A stretch of 64,000 nucleotides of DNA from positions 4,240,001 through 4,304,000 of the forward strand of contig NZ_JASTLC010000001.1 of NCBI RefSeq assembly GCF_030499575.1. The letters run 5' to 3'. The position numbers and the translations under genes were made by a program. The notes below the pieces were generated by a model, which was not told the origin of the DNA, made no database searches, and saw nothing but the letters and a program-made list of their open reading frames with translations. Below, piece by piece: positions 26,563 through 35,868 of this stretch (position 1 is its first letter; each line of letters starts with the position of its first letter). The stretch comes from Streptomyces sp. DG2A-72. Lineage in GTDB: Bacteria; Actinomycetota; Actinomycetes; Streptomycetales; Streptomycetaceae.

Positions 26563-29358
26563 TCAGGGCTTCAGCACCAGCGTGTCACTGGTGTTCTCCT
26601 CGACTGCCTTGTCCGAGAAGGACCAGTCCAGCAGTTCGCCCTTGGCCCATTTGTTCGTCTGGTCGGTGTAGTGGGAGCTGTAGGCATGCCCTGACGCGCC
26701 GGTGAGGTTGATCCACTTCGACTTGTCGAGGTCGCCGAGGTTGACCACCATGCGCATCGACGGCACCCAGATGACACCGTAGCCGCCGGCGGCGTTCCAG
26801 CCGGTCGCGTTGACCGTCGCCTCGCCGCCGCTGAGCCTCCAGGGGCCGCGGTTGAGGGCGTACTGCAGGAAGCCGGGGCCTGCGGTGCCCAGGGTCTGGT
26901 TCTTGAGGAACAGGCGGTGCAGCCGGCCCCAGTTCCAGGTGTCGATGTCCTTGCCGAGCTTGGCGGTCAGCTCCCAGCGGGCGTCGATCATGGCGCGCTT
27001 GAACAGCTCGTCGCGGTTGCCGGCGGCCGGGCGGGTGCCCGAGCGAGGCGTCTTCCACCAGTCGCTGTCCGGGTCGTTCATGAGGCCCCGTACGACCTCG
27101 AACCAGCGGTCACCGCCGTCCGGCTGTGCCTGGTCGGCTCCGCGCTGACCGCACTCGCGCACCTTCTGGGTCTCGTCCGCGGGCCCGGTGGTGTTGACCG
27201 GGTCGACCCACAGGCACTGGCCCTCGACCCGCAGTTCCTTGGGCAGCTTGTTGCCGAAGGCGAGCTTGAGGATGTTGCGCCAGACCGAGTTGAAGTACGC
27301 GGCCGCCGCCGAGTCGGCGTCCTGGGTGTAGTCCCAGCCCTCGAGGAGCTTCTGGGCCTCGCGGACGTCCTTGTCGGCGATGTCGATCTTCAACAGCTGG
27401 GGCACGAGCAGCTTGGCGATCTCGCTGCTGTTGTCGAGCTGCATCTGGCGCATGTCGTCGGTGGAGATCTTGCCGCCGTCGTCGATCTTCGACTGGATCA
27501 GGTCGGTGATCCGCTGGCTGCGGGCGCCGTAACCCCAGTCCGTGGTCAGCGTGTAGGGGTACTTGTCCTGGTCGATGACGGCCTGGTTGGCGGTGACGAT
27601 GTAGCCGCGCTTCGGGTTGAGTTCAAAGGGCAGTTCGTCCTGGTCGATGTAGCCGGTCCACTCGTACTTGGAGTCCCAGCCCGGCGCCGGGATCGAGCCG
27701 CTGTCGTCCTTCGCGCGCGTGGGGATCTTGCCAGGCAGCGTGTAGCCGATGTTGCCCTGGGTGTCGGCGTAGACCAGGTTCTGCGAGGGCACCTCGAACA
27801 GCGCCGCCGCCTCGCGGAAGTCGTTCCAGTCGGCCGCCTTGTCCATGGCGAAGACGGCGTCCATGGTGGTGCCCGCGTCCAGGGCTGTCCAGCGCAGTGC
27901 GATGCCGTAGCCGTCCCCGCGGTCGGGGGCGGCGGCGTCGACGGTGGCCTTTCTGCCGACCTTCACCAGCTCGTCGTCGCGGTCGGACAGCAGGGGCATC
28001 CCTTGCAAGGTCTCCCCGCCCTCGGTCTTCTCGTCCTGGGTCTCCCGGACGATGATCTTCTTGGAGGTGCCGTCGGCGACCTTGATGGTCTCCTCGCGCG
28101 AGGTGAACGGCTTGACCTTGCCGTCGTACAGGTAGCCGTCGCCGGTGAGCTTCTCCAGGTAGAGGTCGGTGACGTCGACGCCGGAGTTGGTCATGCCCCA
28201 GGAGATGTTCTGGTTGTGGCCGATGACGACGCCGGGCATGCCCGCGAAGGTGTAGCCGCTGACGTCGTACTGGCACTTGCTGGAGACGGTGCGGCAGTGC
28301 AGGCCCATCTGGTACCAGACGGACGGCAGCGAGGCCGACAGGTGCGGGTCGTTGGCCAGCAGCGGCTTGCCGGTGATGGTGTGCTTGCCGGAGACGACCC
28401 AGGCGTTGGAGCCGATGCCGTTGCCGTTCACGCCGACGGCCGTGGGGAGGTCGTCCAGGACGTCGTAGAGGCCCGTCAGCTGGGTCTGGAGGGCCGAGGA
28501 GGCCGTGCCCGAGGAGGACTGGCCCGTCGTGCCGCCCGAGGACGTTCCTGACGTGCCGCTCTCGCTGTCGCTCTGCTCGAAGGTCTTCGTGAGGTCGTCG
28601 TACTGGCCGTCCTGGACGATCGCCTTGTTCCGGCCGTACGGGTAGTCCGGGTACAGGTCATCGATCTGCTTGGGGCCCAGGCGGCTGGTCATCAGGGCGC
28701 GGTCGATCTCGTCCTCCATGTTGCCGCGCAGGTCCCAGGCCATCGCCTTCAGCCAGGCCACCGAGTCGACCGGGGTCCACTTCTCGGGCTTGTAGTCGTT
28801 GCTGAACCCGAGAGCCGCGTACTCCAGGGAGATCTCCTTGCCTTCCTTGCCCTCCAGGTAGGCGTTGACTCCCTTGGCGTACGCCTGGAGGTACTTCTTC
28901 GTGGCGGGCGACAGCTTGGTGTCGTACTCCTTCTTCGCCACGCGGTCCCAGCCCAGGGTCCGCAGGAACGCGTCGTTGTCGACCTGGCCCTTGCCGAACA
29001 TCTCCGACAGGCGCCCGGAGGTCATGTGCCGGCGCACGTCCATCTCGTAGAACCGGTCCTGCGCCTGGACGTAGCCCTGCGCCATGAACAGGTCCTCGTC
29101 GGAAGAGGCGTAGATCTGCGGGATGCCGTTGCCGTCACGCTTGACGTCGACGGGTGCCGACAGGCCGTCGAGCGAGATGGAACCCTTGGTCTGCGGGAAG
29201 GAGGCACGGACGGTGCTGATCGACCAGTACCCCCCGTAGGCAACCCCTCCGACGAGGGCCAGCACGAGGACGAGGACGATCAGACGGGCTCTGGGCCCCT
29301 TCTTCCTCCGAGACTTGCCGGGCTGCTGACCCGATGAGGCGGTGGTATTGGGGGGCAT
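26563..29358 (-). CDS. Penicillin acylase family protein (Ntn hydrolase), membrane-anchored
   Basis: Amide hydrolase precursor of 931 residues. A basic N-terminus is followed by one membrane segment (ARLIVLVLVLALVGGVAYGGY, about residues 26-46), so the enzyme is anchored facing outward. It should be cut by itself into alpha and beta chains; the new N-terminal nucleophile is Ser317 in NGIGSNAWVVSG, preceded by a Ser/Gly-rich spacer (about 255-290). The beta chain has LLANDPHLS and later NNW-type active-site regions. Relatives act on beta-lactams, acyl-homoserine lactones or lipopeptides; the substrate is not predictable here. The ATG at 29358 is preferred over one 22 codons upstream because AGGA precedes it. 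Confidence 0.93.
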   Translation of the reverse strand: MPPNTTASSGQQPGKSRRKKGPRARLIVLVLVLALVGGVAYGGYWSISTVRASFPQTKGSISLDGLSAPVDVKRDGNGIPQIYASSDEDLFMAQGYVQAQDRFYEMDVRRHMTSGRLSEMFGKGQVDNDAFLRTLGWDRVAKKEYDTKLSPATKKYLQAYAKGVNAYLEGKEGKEISLEYAALGFSNDYKPEKWTPVDSVAWLKAMAWDLRGNMEDEIDRALMTSRLGPKQIDDLYPDYPYGRNKAIVQDGQYDDLTKTFEQSDSESGTSGTSSGGTTGQSSSGTASSALQTQLTGLYDVLDDLPTAVGVNGNGIGSNAWVVSGKHTITGKPLLANDPHLSASLPSVWYQMGLHCRTVSSKCQYDVSGYTFAGMPGVVIGHNQNISWGMTNSGVDVTDLYLEKLTGDGYLYDGKVKPFTSREETIKVADGTSKKIIVRETQDEKTEGGETLQGMPLLSDRDDELVKVGRKATVDAAAPDRGDGYGIALRWTALDAGTTMDAVFAMDKAADWNDFREAAALFEVPSQNLVYADTQGNIGYTLPGKIPTRAKDDSGSIPAPGWDSKYEWTGYIDQDELPFELNPKRGYIVTANQAVIDQDKYPYTLTTDWGYGARSQRITDLIQSKIDDGGKISTDDMRQMQLDNSSEIAKLLVPQLLKIDIADKDVREAQKLLEGWDYTQDADSAAAAYFNSVWRNILKLAFGNKLPKELRVEGQCLWVDPVNTTGPADETQKVRECGQRGADQAQPDGGDRWFEVVRGLMNDPDSDWWKTPRSGTRPAAGNRDELFKRAMIDARWELTAKLGKDIDTWNWGRLHRLFLKNQTLGTAGPGFLQYALNRGPWRLSGGEATVNATGWNAAGGYGVIWVPSMRMVVNLGDLDKSKWINLTGASGHAYSSHYTDQTNKWAKGELLDWSFSDKAVEENTSDTLVLKP

Positions 29359-29603
29359 CGCTGTCCTTGCTGTCCTTACGCGAGCGGCAGGGCCGGCTGT
29401 CCTTTTGAATGAGCGCTGGAGCAACCATAGGCGCAGGGCCCGTAGCCCCTTGACGCGGAGTGGGGAACTGGGACGGACGGGCGTTCGATCTCACCCTCGG
29501 AACGTCAAGGAATCGTCAAGAGTTAGGTAAGGTAACGAAGTACTTGGGTGCGGAGCACTGCGCCTTCGTGTCCGATGTACATGAGCCCACGCGCGCGTGC
29601 CGT

Positions 29604-31133
29604 GTGAGCCAGGAAAGGGAACGGCCGCTGACAGTCCACGATCTCAACGAACTTCTGCTCGTCTGCTCGCTCGTCCTGCTCGTCGCCGTCGCAGCGGTCC
29701 GGATCTCCTCGCGCAGCGGGCTCCCCGGCCTGCTCGTCTACCTGGGCATCGGCGTCCTCATGGGCCAGGACGGCATCGGTGACATCCACTTCAACGATGC
29801 CGAACTGACGCAGGTGATCGGCTATGCGGCGCTGGTCGTGATCCTCGCCGAGGGCGGTCTCGGCACGAAGTGGAAAGAGGTCAAGCCCGCCCTGCCGGCC
29901 GCCTCCATGCTGGCGCTCGTCGGGGTCGCGGTCAGCGTCGGGATCACGGCGACGGCCGCGCACCATCTCATCGGGCTGGAGTGGCGTCAGGCACTGATCA
30001 TCGGCGCGGTGGTGTCGTCGACGGATGCCGCGGCCGTCTTCTCGGTGCTGCGGAGAATCCCCCTCCCCGCGCGCGTGACAGGCACGCTGGAGGCCGAGTC
30101 CGGCTTCAACGACGCCCCCGTGGTCATCCTGGTGCTCGCCTTCTCCACGGCGGGACCGATCGAGCACTGGTATGTGCTGGTGGGCGAGATACTCCTGGAG
30201 CTGGCCATCGGCGCCGCCATCGGTCTCGCGGTGGGCTGGCTGGGCTCCTGGGGGCTCAGGCATGTGGCACTGCCCGCCTCCGGCCTCTACCCGATCGCCG
30301 TCATGGCCATCGCCGTCACCGCGTACGCGGCGGGCGCGATGGTCCACGGCAGCGGCTTCCTCGGTGTGTATCTCGCCTCGATGGTCATGGGCAACGCGAA
30401 GCTGCCGCACTGGCCCGCCACACGCGGTTTCGCCGACGGGCTCGGCTGGATCGCGCAGATCGGCATGTTCGTCCTGCTCGGCCTGCTGGTCACCCCGCAC
30501 GAGCTGGGCGACGACATCGTGCCCGCGCTGGTCATCGGGCTGGTGCTGACCATGGTGGCGCGTCCGCTGAGCGTGGTGCTGTGCCTGGTGCCGTTCCGGG
30601 TGCCATGGACGGAGCAGGCGCTGATGTCCTGGGCCGGGCTGCGCGGCGCCGTGCCCATCATCCTGGCGACGATCCCCATGGTGGAGGGCGTCGAAGCCAG
30701 CCGCCGTATCTTCAACATCGTCTTCGTGCTGGTCGTCGTCTACACCCTGATCCAGGGGCCGACACTGCCGTGGCTGGCCCGCAAGCTGCAGCTGGGCGAG
30801 GAGACCGAGGCCTCCGACCTCGGCATCGAGTCGGCGCCGCTGGAGCGGCTGCGCGGGCATCTGCTGTCCCTGTCGATCCCCGAGGGGTCGAAGATGCACG
30901 GCGTGGAGATCAACGAACTGCGACTGCCGGCCGGGGCCGCCGTCACGCTTGTCGTACGCGACGGGAAATCGTTCGTTCCGCTGCCGACGACCGTGCTGCG
31001 ACGCGGGGACGAACTGCTCGTGGTCGCCACGGATCCCGTCCGGGACGCGGCGGAGCGGCGACTGCGGGCGGTGGGGCACGGCGGCAAGCTGGCTGGATGG
31101 CTGGGGACCAACGGCGACAACAATCACAGGTGA
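29604..31133 (+). CDS. Potassium/proton antiporter (CPA1, NhaP2/CvrA type)
   Basis: Cation/proton exchanger of about 500 residues with around 12 membrane segments (VCSLVLLVAVAAVRIS, LVYLGIGVLMGQ, VVSSTDAAAVFSVL and later), including the conserved ESGFNDAP ion-binding motif. A C-terminal TrkA-C (RCK_C) domain (about the last 75 residues, MHGVEINELRLPAGAAVT) suggests nucleotide or ion control, as in K+/H+ antiporters. GTG 29604 is listed, but a CTG at 29628 has the better ribosome site (AAGGGA seven bases away) and matches the usual TVHDLNELLL beginning, so the true start may be CTG. Confidence 0.9.
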   Translation: MSQERERPLTVHDLNELLLVCSLVLLVAVAAVRISSRSGLPGLLVYLGIGVLMGQDGIGDIHFNDAELTQVIGYAALVVILAEGGLGTKWKEVKPALPAASMLALVGVAVSVGITATAAHHLIGLEWRQALIIGAVVSSTDAAAVFSVLRRIPLPARVTGTLEAESGFNDAPVVILVLAFSTAGPIEHWYVLVGEILLELAIGAAIGLAVGWLGSWGLRHVALPASGLYPIAVMAIAVTAYAAGAMVHGSGFLGVYLASMVMGNAKLPHWPATRGFADGLGWIAQIGMFVLLGLLVTPHELGDDIVPALVIGLVLTMVARPLSVVLCLVPFRVPWTEQALMSWAGLRGAVPIILATIPMVEGVEASRRIFNIVFVLVVVYTLIQGPTLPWLARKLQLGEETEASDLGIESAPLERLRGHLLSLSIPEGSKMHGVEINELRLPAGAAVTLVVRDGKSFVPLPTTVLRRGDELLVVATDPVRDAAERRLRAVGHGGKLAGWLGTNGDNNHR

Positions 31134-31316
31134 ACGCCACCATGGTGGTCACTTTCACAGGCGCGTCAGTCACCGATCCCTGTACGATGAAGGCGCACTT
31201 TGATCGAACCAACTCTGTCTGACGCAGAGCTGGCGCGACCGTATGGCGGCCGGGACGCCCCCGCAGTGGGCCCCGGTATCTACCGCAGTTCCGCGCAAGA
31301 GGACAGCTCTCGGCGC

Positions 31317-31333
31317 CGCCCCCTGAGGGGGCG
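31317..31333 (+). promoter_or_regulatory. Short G+C hairpin in the MFS leader
   Basis: CGCCCCC-TGA-GGGGGCG, a 7-bp stem with a 3-nt loop, 29 bp upstream of the MFS start. Because of its place it could be an attenuator or simply the terminator of a leader transcript. The 229-bp gap between the antiporter and the MFS gene holds no convincing gene. Confidence 0.35.
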
Positions 31334-31362
31334 CGCTACCAGGCGGCAGAAAGGCACGGACC

Positions 31363-32661
31363 GTGGCATCCACGGTCACCACCGAGCCGTCGAAGAACTC
31401 GCCGGCCTCCTCCCGCCCGGGCTACGGGCAACTGCTGCGCACCCGCGGCGCCTGGACGTTCCTGCTCCCCGGTTTCGCGGCACGCCAGCCGTTCGCGATG
31501 CTCACCCTCTCCATCGTGCTGCTCGTGCAGCACACCACCGGCTCGTACGGCGCCGCGGGCGCCGTCGCGGCGGCCACCGGTGTCTCCATGGCTGTGTTCG
31601 CGCCCTACAGCGGGCGCCTCGCGGACCGCTACGGACAGCGCGCCGTGCTGGTCCCCGGCGTGCTGGTGCACACGCTGTCGGGCCTGACCCTGACGGCCCT
31701 CGCGCTCACGGACGCGCCCCTGTGGGCGCTGTTCGCGGCGGCGGTGCCCACCGGCGCCTCCGTGCCGCAGATCGGGCCCATGGTGCGGGCCCGCTGGGGC
31801 GTGAAGCTCCAGGACTCCCCCCTGATGACGACCGCGGCGGCCTTCGAGTCCGTCACCGACGAGCTGACCTTCGTCGTCGGCCCGTTGCTGGCGACCGCCC
31901 TGTGCACCGCCGTCGACCCGGCCGCGGGCCTGGTGACCGAGGCGGCGCTGACGCTCATCGGCGGTCTGCTGTTCGCGGCGCAGAAGAACACACAGCCCCG
32001 CGTCACGGTGAGCGGGCACGCGCGCGTGGAGCACGTTTCCGCGCTGCGCATCCCTGGAGTGCGCATTCTGATCGTGACGTTCCTCGGCATCGGCGCCGTC
32101 TTCGGCGGGATGCAGGTCTCGCTGGCCGCGTTCAGCGAGTCGATCGGCGAACCCGGACTGAACGGCGTCCTGTACGGCGTCTTCGCCGCGGGCAACATGC
32201 TCTCCGGCCTCGTCTGCGGCGCGATCGCCTGGAAGGTCGCCCCGCAGCGCCGCCTCCTGGTGGCGTACGGTGCGCTCGCCCTGACGGCCTCCGGCCTGTG
32301 GGCCGCGCACTCCGTCCTGGTCCTCGCGGGCCTCGGCCTGCTCGTGGGCATGTGCATCGCGCCCGCACTGATCACCGGCTACACGCTGGTCGAGGGCCTG
32401 GTCCCGGCCGGCGCCCGCACCGAGGCCTTCACCTGGCTCACCGGCGCGGTGGCCCTCGGACAGGCGGCGGCCGTCACGGTCGCCGGGCAACTCGAGGACC
32501 GCTTCTGGGGCGGTGCCGGATTCCTCGTGCCGATGGGCGGCACCGTGCTCGCCCTGGGGACGCTTCTGGCACTGCGCTCGAGGCTGGCGCCGCCGCGCGC
32601 GACCAAAGTGGTCGCGCGCGGCGCGGCCTATCGCGAGCCTGTCGCGATCGGTGAGATGTGA
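31363..32661 (+). CDS. MFS transporter
   Basis: Major facilitator of 432 residues with about 12 membrane segments. After a short polar start (MASTVTTEPSKNSPASS) come FLLPGFAARQPFAMLTLSI and the motif-A loop GRLADRYGQRAVLV between helices 2 and 3. This is the branch of small actinobacterial drug-efflux-like proteins; substrate unknown. The gene stands alone, 229 bp after the antiporter, and is followed by a hairpin at 32745. Confidence 0.9.
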   Translation: MASTVTTEPSKNSPASSRPGYGQLLRTRGAWTFLLPGFAARQPFAMLTLSIVLLVQHTTGSYGAAGAVAAATGVSMAVFAPYSGRLADRYGQRAVLVPGVLVHTLSGLTLTALALTDAPLWALFAAAVPTGASVPQIGPMVRARWGVKLQDSPLMTTAAAFESVTDELTFVVGPLLATALCTAVDPAAGLVTEAALTLIGGLLFAAQKNTQPRVTVSGHARVEHVSALRIPGVRILIVTFLGIGAVFGGMQVSLAAFSESIGEPGLNGVLYGVFAAGNMLSGLVCGAIAWKVAPQRRLLVAYGALALTASGLWAAHSVLVLAGLGLLVGMCIAPALITGYTLVEGLVPAGARTEAFTWLTGAVALGQAAAVTVAGQLEDRFWGGAGFLVPMGGTVLALGTLLALRSRLAPPRATKVVARGAAYREPVAIGEM

Positions 32662-32744
32662 CGGTGAATTCCCAATTCCCGAGGAATACGTCACTGTGAC
32701 TCCGCCGCTACGCGGCTTCCCACTTGGGCACAAGTGCCCTCACG

Positions 32745-32763
32745 GCGGTCAAGCCCTGACCGC
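32745..32763 (+). terminator. Hairpin after the MFS gene
   Basis: GCGGTCA-AGCCC-TGACCGC: a 7-bp perfect stem 83 bp past the MFS stop. A plausible terminator ahead of the CIRCE-bearing promoter. Confidence 0.55.
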
Positions 32764-32811
32764 TGCCTGGCGGCAGGTGACGCACGTTACTCCATTTGCT
32801 GGCGGCGCGGG

Positions 32812-32854
32812 TTAGTATGGACGATCGTTAGCACTCATCGAGTGAGAGTGCCAG
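32812..32854 (+). promoter_or_regulatory. CIRCE-like HrcA operator with upstream -10 box
   Basis: TTAGCACTC (32828-32836), nine bases, then GAGTGC (32846-32851). The left arm matches the CIRCE consensus in all nine bases and the right arm in the first six (consensus GAGTGCTAA). A -10-like TAGTAT lies at 32812-32817. CIRCE is the operator of the heat-shock repressor HrcA, normally found at groESL and dnaK/J genes. Here it lies 10 bp before the start of the FmdB-type gene and overlaps its leader. Confidence 0.75.
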
Positions 32855-32864
32855 GAGGAAGACA

Positions 32865-33188
32865 GTGCCCACCTACCAGTACCAGTGCACCGAGTGCGGC
32901 GAGGGCCTCGAGGCGGTGCAGAAGTTCACCGACGACGCCCTGACCGATTGCCCCAGTTGCCAGGGCCGCCTCAAGAAGGTGTTCTCCGCGGTCGGCATCG
33001 TCTTCAAGGGCTCCGGCTTCTACCGCAACGACAGCCGCGGCTCCTCGTCGAGCAGCTCTCCGGCGTCGAAGCCGTCGACGTCCACCTCGGACTCCTCGAC
33101 CACGTCGTCGTCCTCGGACACGAAGTCGTCGAGCACCGGCACCTCGTCGAGTTCCGGCACCTCGTCCAGCAGCAGCTCCGCCGCGTAG
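32865..33188 (+). CDS. FmdB family zinc-ribbon protein
   Basis: Protein of 107 residues. Residues 1-42 form the FmdB/CxxC_CxxC zinc ribbon (PTYQYQCTECGEGLE then CPSCQGRLKKVFS) with two Cys pairs to bind zinc. The remaining 55 residues are almost only Ser, Thr, Gly and Lys, a disordered tail. Family members are putative regulatory or chaperone-like proteins. The GTG start has GGAGGA six bases upstream. The CIRCE-like operator just ahead implies heat-shock (HrcA) control, unusual for this family. Confidence 0.9.
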   Translation: MPTYQYQCTECGEGLEAVQKFTDDALTDCPSCQGRLKKVFSAVGIVFKGSGFYRNDSRGSSSSSSPASKPSTSTSDSSTTSSSSDTKSSSTGTSSSSGTSSSSSSAA

Positions 33189-33295
33189 GACGCGCAAGCC
33201 TCGCTCACCGGACCCTGTCGTCGTACGACGGCAGGGTTCCCGGCATTTCCGGAGCCCCTCTCTGCGCCCGGCCGGGGCCAGCTAGTGTGCTGGTC

Positions 33296-34129
33296 ATGGC
33301 CAACGCAGAGATCGGTGTAATCGGGGGCTCCGGCTTCTATTCGTTCCTCGACGACGTGACCGAGATCCAGGTGGACACCCCGTACGGTGCGCCCAGTGAC
33401 TCGCTCTTCCTCGGCGAGATCGCCGGGCGGCGGGTCGCCTTCCTGCCCCGGCACGGACGCGGCCACCATCTGCCGCCGCACCGCATCAACTACCGCGCCA
33501 ACCTGTGGGCACTGCGGTCGGTCGGCGTGCGTCAGGTCCTCGGCCCGTGCGCGGTGGGCGGCCTGCGCCCGGAGTACGGACCCGGCACGCTGCTCGTGCC
33601 CGATCAGCTGGTCGACCGTACGAAGTCCCGGGCGGGGTCGTACTTCGACGGGCTTCCGCTGCCCGACGGCATCCTGCCGAACGTGGTGCATGTGTCCCTG
33701 GCCGACCCCTACTGCCCCACCGGGCGGGCGGCTGCGCTGAAGGCGGCGCGGGGGCGCGACTGGGAGGCGGTGGACGGCGGCACGCTGGTGGTGATCGAGG
33801 GGCCGCGCTTCTCGACCCGTGCGGAATCGTTGTGGCACCGGGCGCAGGGCTGGTCCGTGGTGGGGATGACCGGGCACCCCGAGGCCGCGCTGGCCCGTGA
33901 ACTCGAGCTCTGCTACTCGTCGTTGACCCTGGTCACCGACCTCGACGCGGGCGCCGAGACCGGCGAGGGCGTCTCCCACGACGAGGTTCTGCAGGTGTTC
34001 GCGGCCAATGTGGACCGGCTGCGGGGCGTGCTGTTCGACGCCGTCGCCGCGCTGCCCGCCACCGAGGAGCGGGACTGCCTGTGCACGACGGCGCTGGGCG
34101 GGATGGATCCGGGGTTCGAGCTGCCGTAG
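33296..34129 (+). CDS. mtnP: S-methyl-5'-thioadenosine phosphorylase
   Basis: Purine-nucleoside-phosphorylase-family enzyme of 277 residues that cleaves methylthioadenosine to adenine and methylthioribose-1-phosphate in methionine salvage. Motifs are GVIGGSGFYSF, the LPRHGRGHHLPPHRINYRAN phosphate/ribose region, VIEGPRFSTRAES and GMTGHPEAALARELE. Motif details could also suit the inosine-specific MTIP branch, so specificity is not certain. It lies about 110 bp after the FmdB gene. Confidence 0.92.
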   Translation: MANAEIGVIGGSGFYSFLDDVTEIQVDTPYGAPSDSLFLGEIAGRRVAFLPRHGRGHHLPPHRINYRANLWALRSVGVRQVLGPCAVGGLRPEYGPGTLLVPDQLVDRTKSRAGSYFDGLPLPDGILPNVVHVSLADPYCPTGRAAALKAARGRDWEAVDGGTLVVIEGPRFSTRAESLWHRAQGWSVVGMTGHPEAALARELELCYSSLTLVTDLDAGAETGEGVSHDEVLQVFAANVDRLRGVLFDAVAALPATEERDCLCTTALGGMDPGFELP

Positions 34130-34299
34130 CGGAGGGGGCAGCGTGCTCAAGAGGACGGGCTGAAGGGCGGAACTTCCCGTTCGGGTGAGGGAGTTGTCCA
34201 CAACCGGCCAGTAGCGCACGGGCGTCAGCGAGCGGCGGCGCGAAGCGTCATCGTGGCGTGGAAAGCCGAATTCCTCGTCACGCACAGGTGGTGGTCCGC

Positions 34300-34869
34300 A
34301 TGTCCTTCACGCCTTCTCCCTCTCCCTCTTCCTCGTCCTCTCCCTCTTCCTCCTCTCTGATTTCGCCTCTTCCGCTCGGCACCGACGCTCCCGCCACATG
34401 CGAGGTGCCGCACTTCGCTCCCGTCCGGGTGCGCGGCGGTCGCTGTCAACTGCGCCGTCTTGTACGGCACCGGAGGCGGGCCGTGGCAGCCGGGCTCGCC
34501 GTCACCGCGGCGGCGCTCGTGGCGGCGGGCCCGCGGGAGGCCGACCGGGCGCGCGGGCACCCGGTGGCCGAGCCGGTACGCCAACACCGCACCGACGAGC
34601 GGGTGTCCGCGCCGGTGCGGATCGCCGACGGAGAGACGGTCCGGCTGCTGCGGCCCGGCGACCGGGTCGACGTCATCGCCGCCGAGGAGACCGCGACGGG
34701 CGGTGATGCGCGCGTGGTCGCTCGCGGGGCGCGGGTGACGAAGGTGCCCGAGCCTGTGGACTTTGCCGGTGAGAGCGGGGCATTGGTCGTCCTGTCGGTG
34801 CCGCGCTCCACGGCGGCGGGTCTCGCCGGTGCCAGTGCGACGGCGCGGCTGGCGGTGACGCTGTGCTGA
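34300..34869 (+). CDS. SAF/RcpC-CpaB domain protein
   Basis: Protein of 189 residues. A Ser/Pro-rich low-complexity start is followed by a basic stretch and one hydrophobic segment (RRAVAAGLAVTAAALVAAG, about residues 62-80), then a CpaB/RcpC-like domain. This has VSAPVRIADGETVRLLRPGDRVDVI with the GDRVDV signature, and VVLSVPRSTAAGLA near the end. CpaB proteins belong to Flp/Tad pilus assembly, but no pilus genes are near. Short single-domain versions like this are common in Streptomyces with unknown role. The ATG at 34300 was chosen over a GTG at 34258, which lacks a ribosome site. Confidence 0.75.
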   Translation: MSFTPSPSPSSSSSPSSSSLISPLPLGTDAPATCEVPHFAPVRVRGGRCQLRRLVRHRRRAVAAGLAVTAAALVAAGPREADRARGHPVAEPVRQHRTDERVSAPVRIADGETVRLLRPGDRVDVIAAEETATGGDARVVARGARVTKVPEPVDFAGESGALVVLSVPRSTAAGLAGASATARLAVTLC

Positions 34870-35007
34870 GCCGGGCGGTTCGCCTTCTGCGCACGCTGGT
34901 GTCAAGTCGCTCGTTCAAGCTACCCAGTTGTACGTGGCGACCAAGGGCTGACGTAGGTTGCGGAGCGTTTGGTTCCACAGCCTGTGTGTGCGAGGAGAGG
35001 CTCCGCG

Positions 35008-35466
35008 GTGAGCGAGAAGAAGGATCCGAGCATCTGGGAGGGCTTCAAGGCCTTCCTGATGCGCGGGAACGTGGTCGACCTGGCGGTTGCGGTGGTCATC
35101 GGTGCCGCCTTCACCAACATCGTCAACGCGGTGGTGAAGGGGATCATCAACCCGCTGGTCGGAGCGATCGGCACGAAGAACCTCGACAACTACAGCTCTT
35201 GTCTGAGCGACAACTGCCAGGGCGATCACGGCATCCGGCTGCTGTGGGGCTCGGTCCTCGGCGCGACCCTGAGCTTTGTGATCACCGCGGCGGTCGTCTA
35301 CTTCCTGATGGTGCTGCCGATGGCGAAGTACCTGGCCCGCCTGGAGGCCCGCCGGAAGGCGAAGGAGGGCGCGCACGAGGTCATGGAGGTGACCGAGCTG
35401 GAGGTGCTCAAGGAGATCCGCGACGCCCTGGTCGCACAGCGCGGCTCGGGGCACAACGAGCCGTAG
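35008..35466 (+). CDS. mscL: Large-conductance mechanosensitive channel MscL
   Basis: Osmotic safety valve of the membrane, 152 residues, forming a homopentamer. The conserved N-terminus (WEGFKAFLMRGNVVDLAVAVVIGAAF) contains the pore-lining first helix. The second helix is LSFVITAAVVYFLMVLP, and a charged C-terminal bundle ends in EVLKEIRDALVAQ. The GTG start at 35008 has GAGGAGAGG seven bases upstream, which decides against an earlier start at 34969. Confidence 0.96.
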   Translation: MSEKKDPSIWEGFKAFLMRGNVVDLAVAVVIGAAFTNIVNAVVKGIINPLVGAIGTKNLDNYSSCLSDNCQGDHGIRLLWGSVLGATLSFVITAAVVYFLMVLPMAKYLARLEARRKAKEGAHEVMEVTELEVLKEIRDALVAQRGSGHNEP

Positions 35467-35548
35467 CGGCAGCGGTCGGGGCACAACAAGCAGTAACCGC
35501 GGAGGTTCGGGAGGTCCGGCGGGCGAGAGCCTGCCGGACCCGCCGGGC

Positions 35549-35731
35549 TCAGAGGTGGTGCGGCGGCTTCTCGTCCAGGAAGCGCTTGAGGTCGGCCGCG
35601 CTGCTGCCGTCGGCGCCGGGCCGCTCGCCCCAGCCGCGGTCCGTGTCGTCCGAGGACTGCTGGTCCAGCGGGTCGTCGAAGATCAACGCGGGCTTCGGGG
35701 CGGGCTGCTCGGGGTCGGGGCCGGTACTCAT
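35549..35731 (-). CDS. Small conserved acidic protein
   Basis: Soluble protein of 60 residues, Pro/Asp-rich (PDPEQPAPKPALIFDDPLDQQ then DLKRFLDEKPPHHL). I recognise this as a short protein kept beside mscL in Streptomyces, but no function is known and no domain is visible. It is convergent with mscL and divergent from the LtrA gene. Confidence 0.7.
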   Translation of the reverse strand: MSTGPDPEQPAPKPALIFDDPLDQQSSDDTDRGWGERPGADGSSAADLKRFLDEKPPHHL

Positions 35732-35868
35732 GCCTTCAGGGTACGGCCGCAGGCGGCCGTACCCGCCCGCGCCTCGTCTGACCTGGTCTTTCGCGGGCTC
35801 TCCGGGGCCCCCGGTTCTTGTGAAGCCTTCACAGGAATTTCGGCGGGTTATCTGCTGTGCTTGGACTC

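Noticed and set aside
31200..31362. Possible small gene from TTG 31200 ahead of the MFS transporter
   Set aside because: No ribosome site, no recognisable protein, and the frame simply continues out of phase through the MFS gene.
34258..34300. Earlier GTG start of the SAF-domain protein
   Set aside because: No ribosome site, and the extra 14 residues lie outside the low-complexity start; ATG 34300 is simpler.
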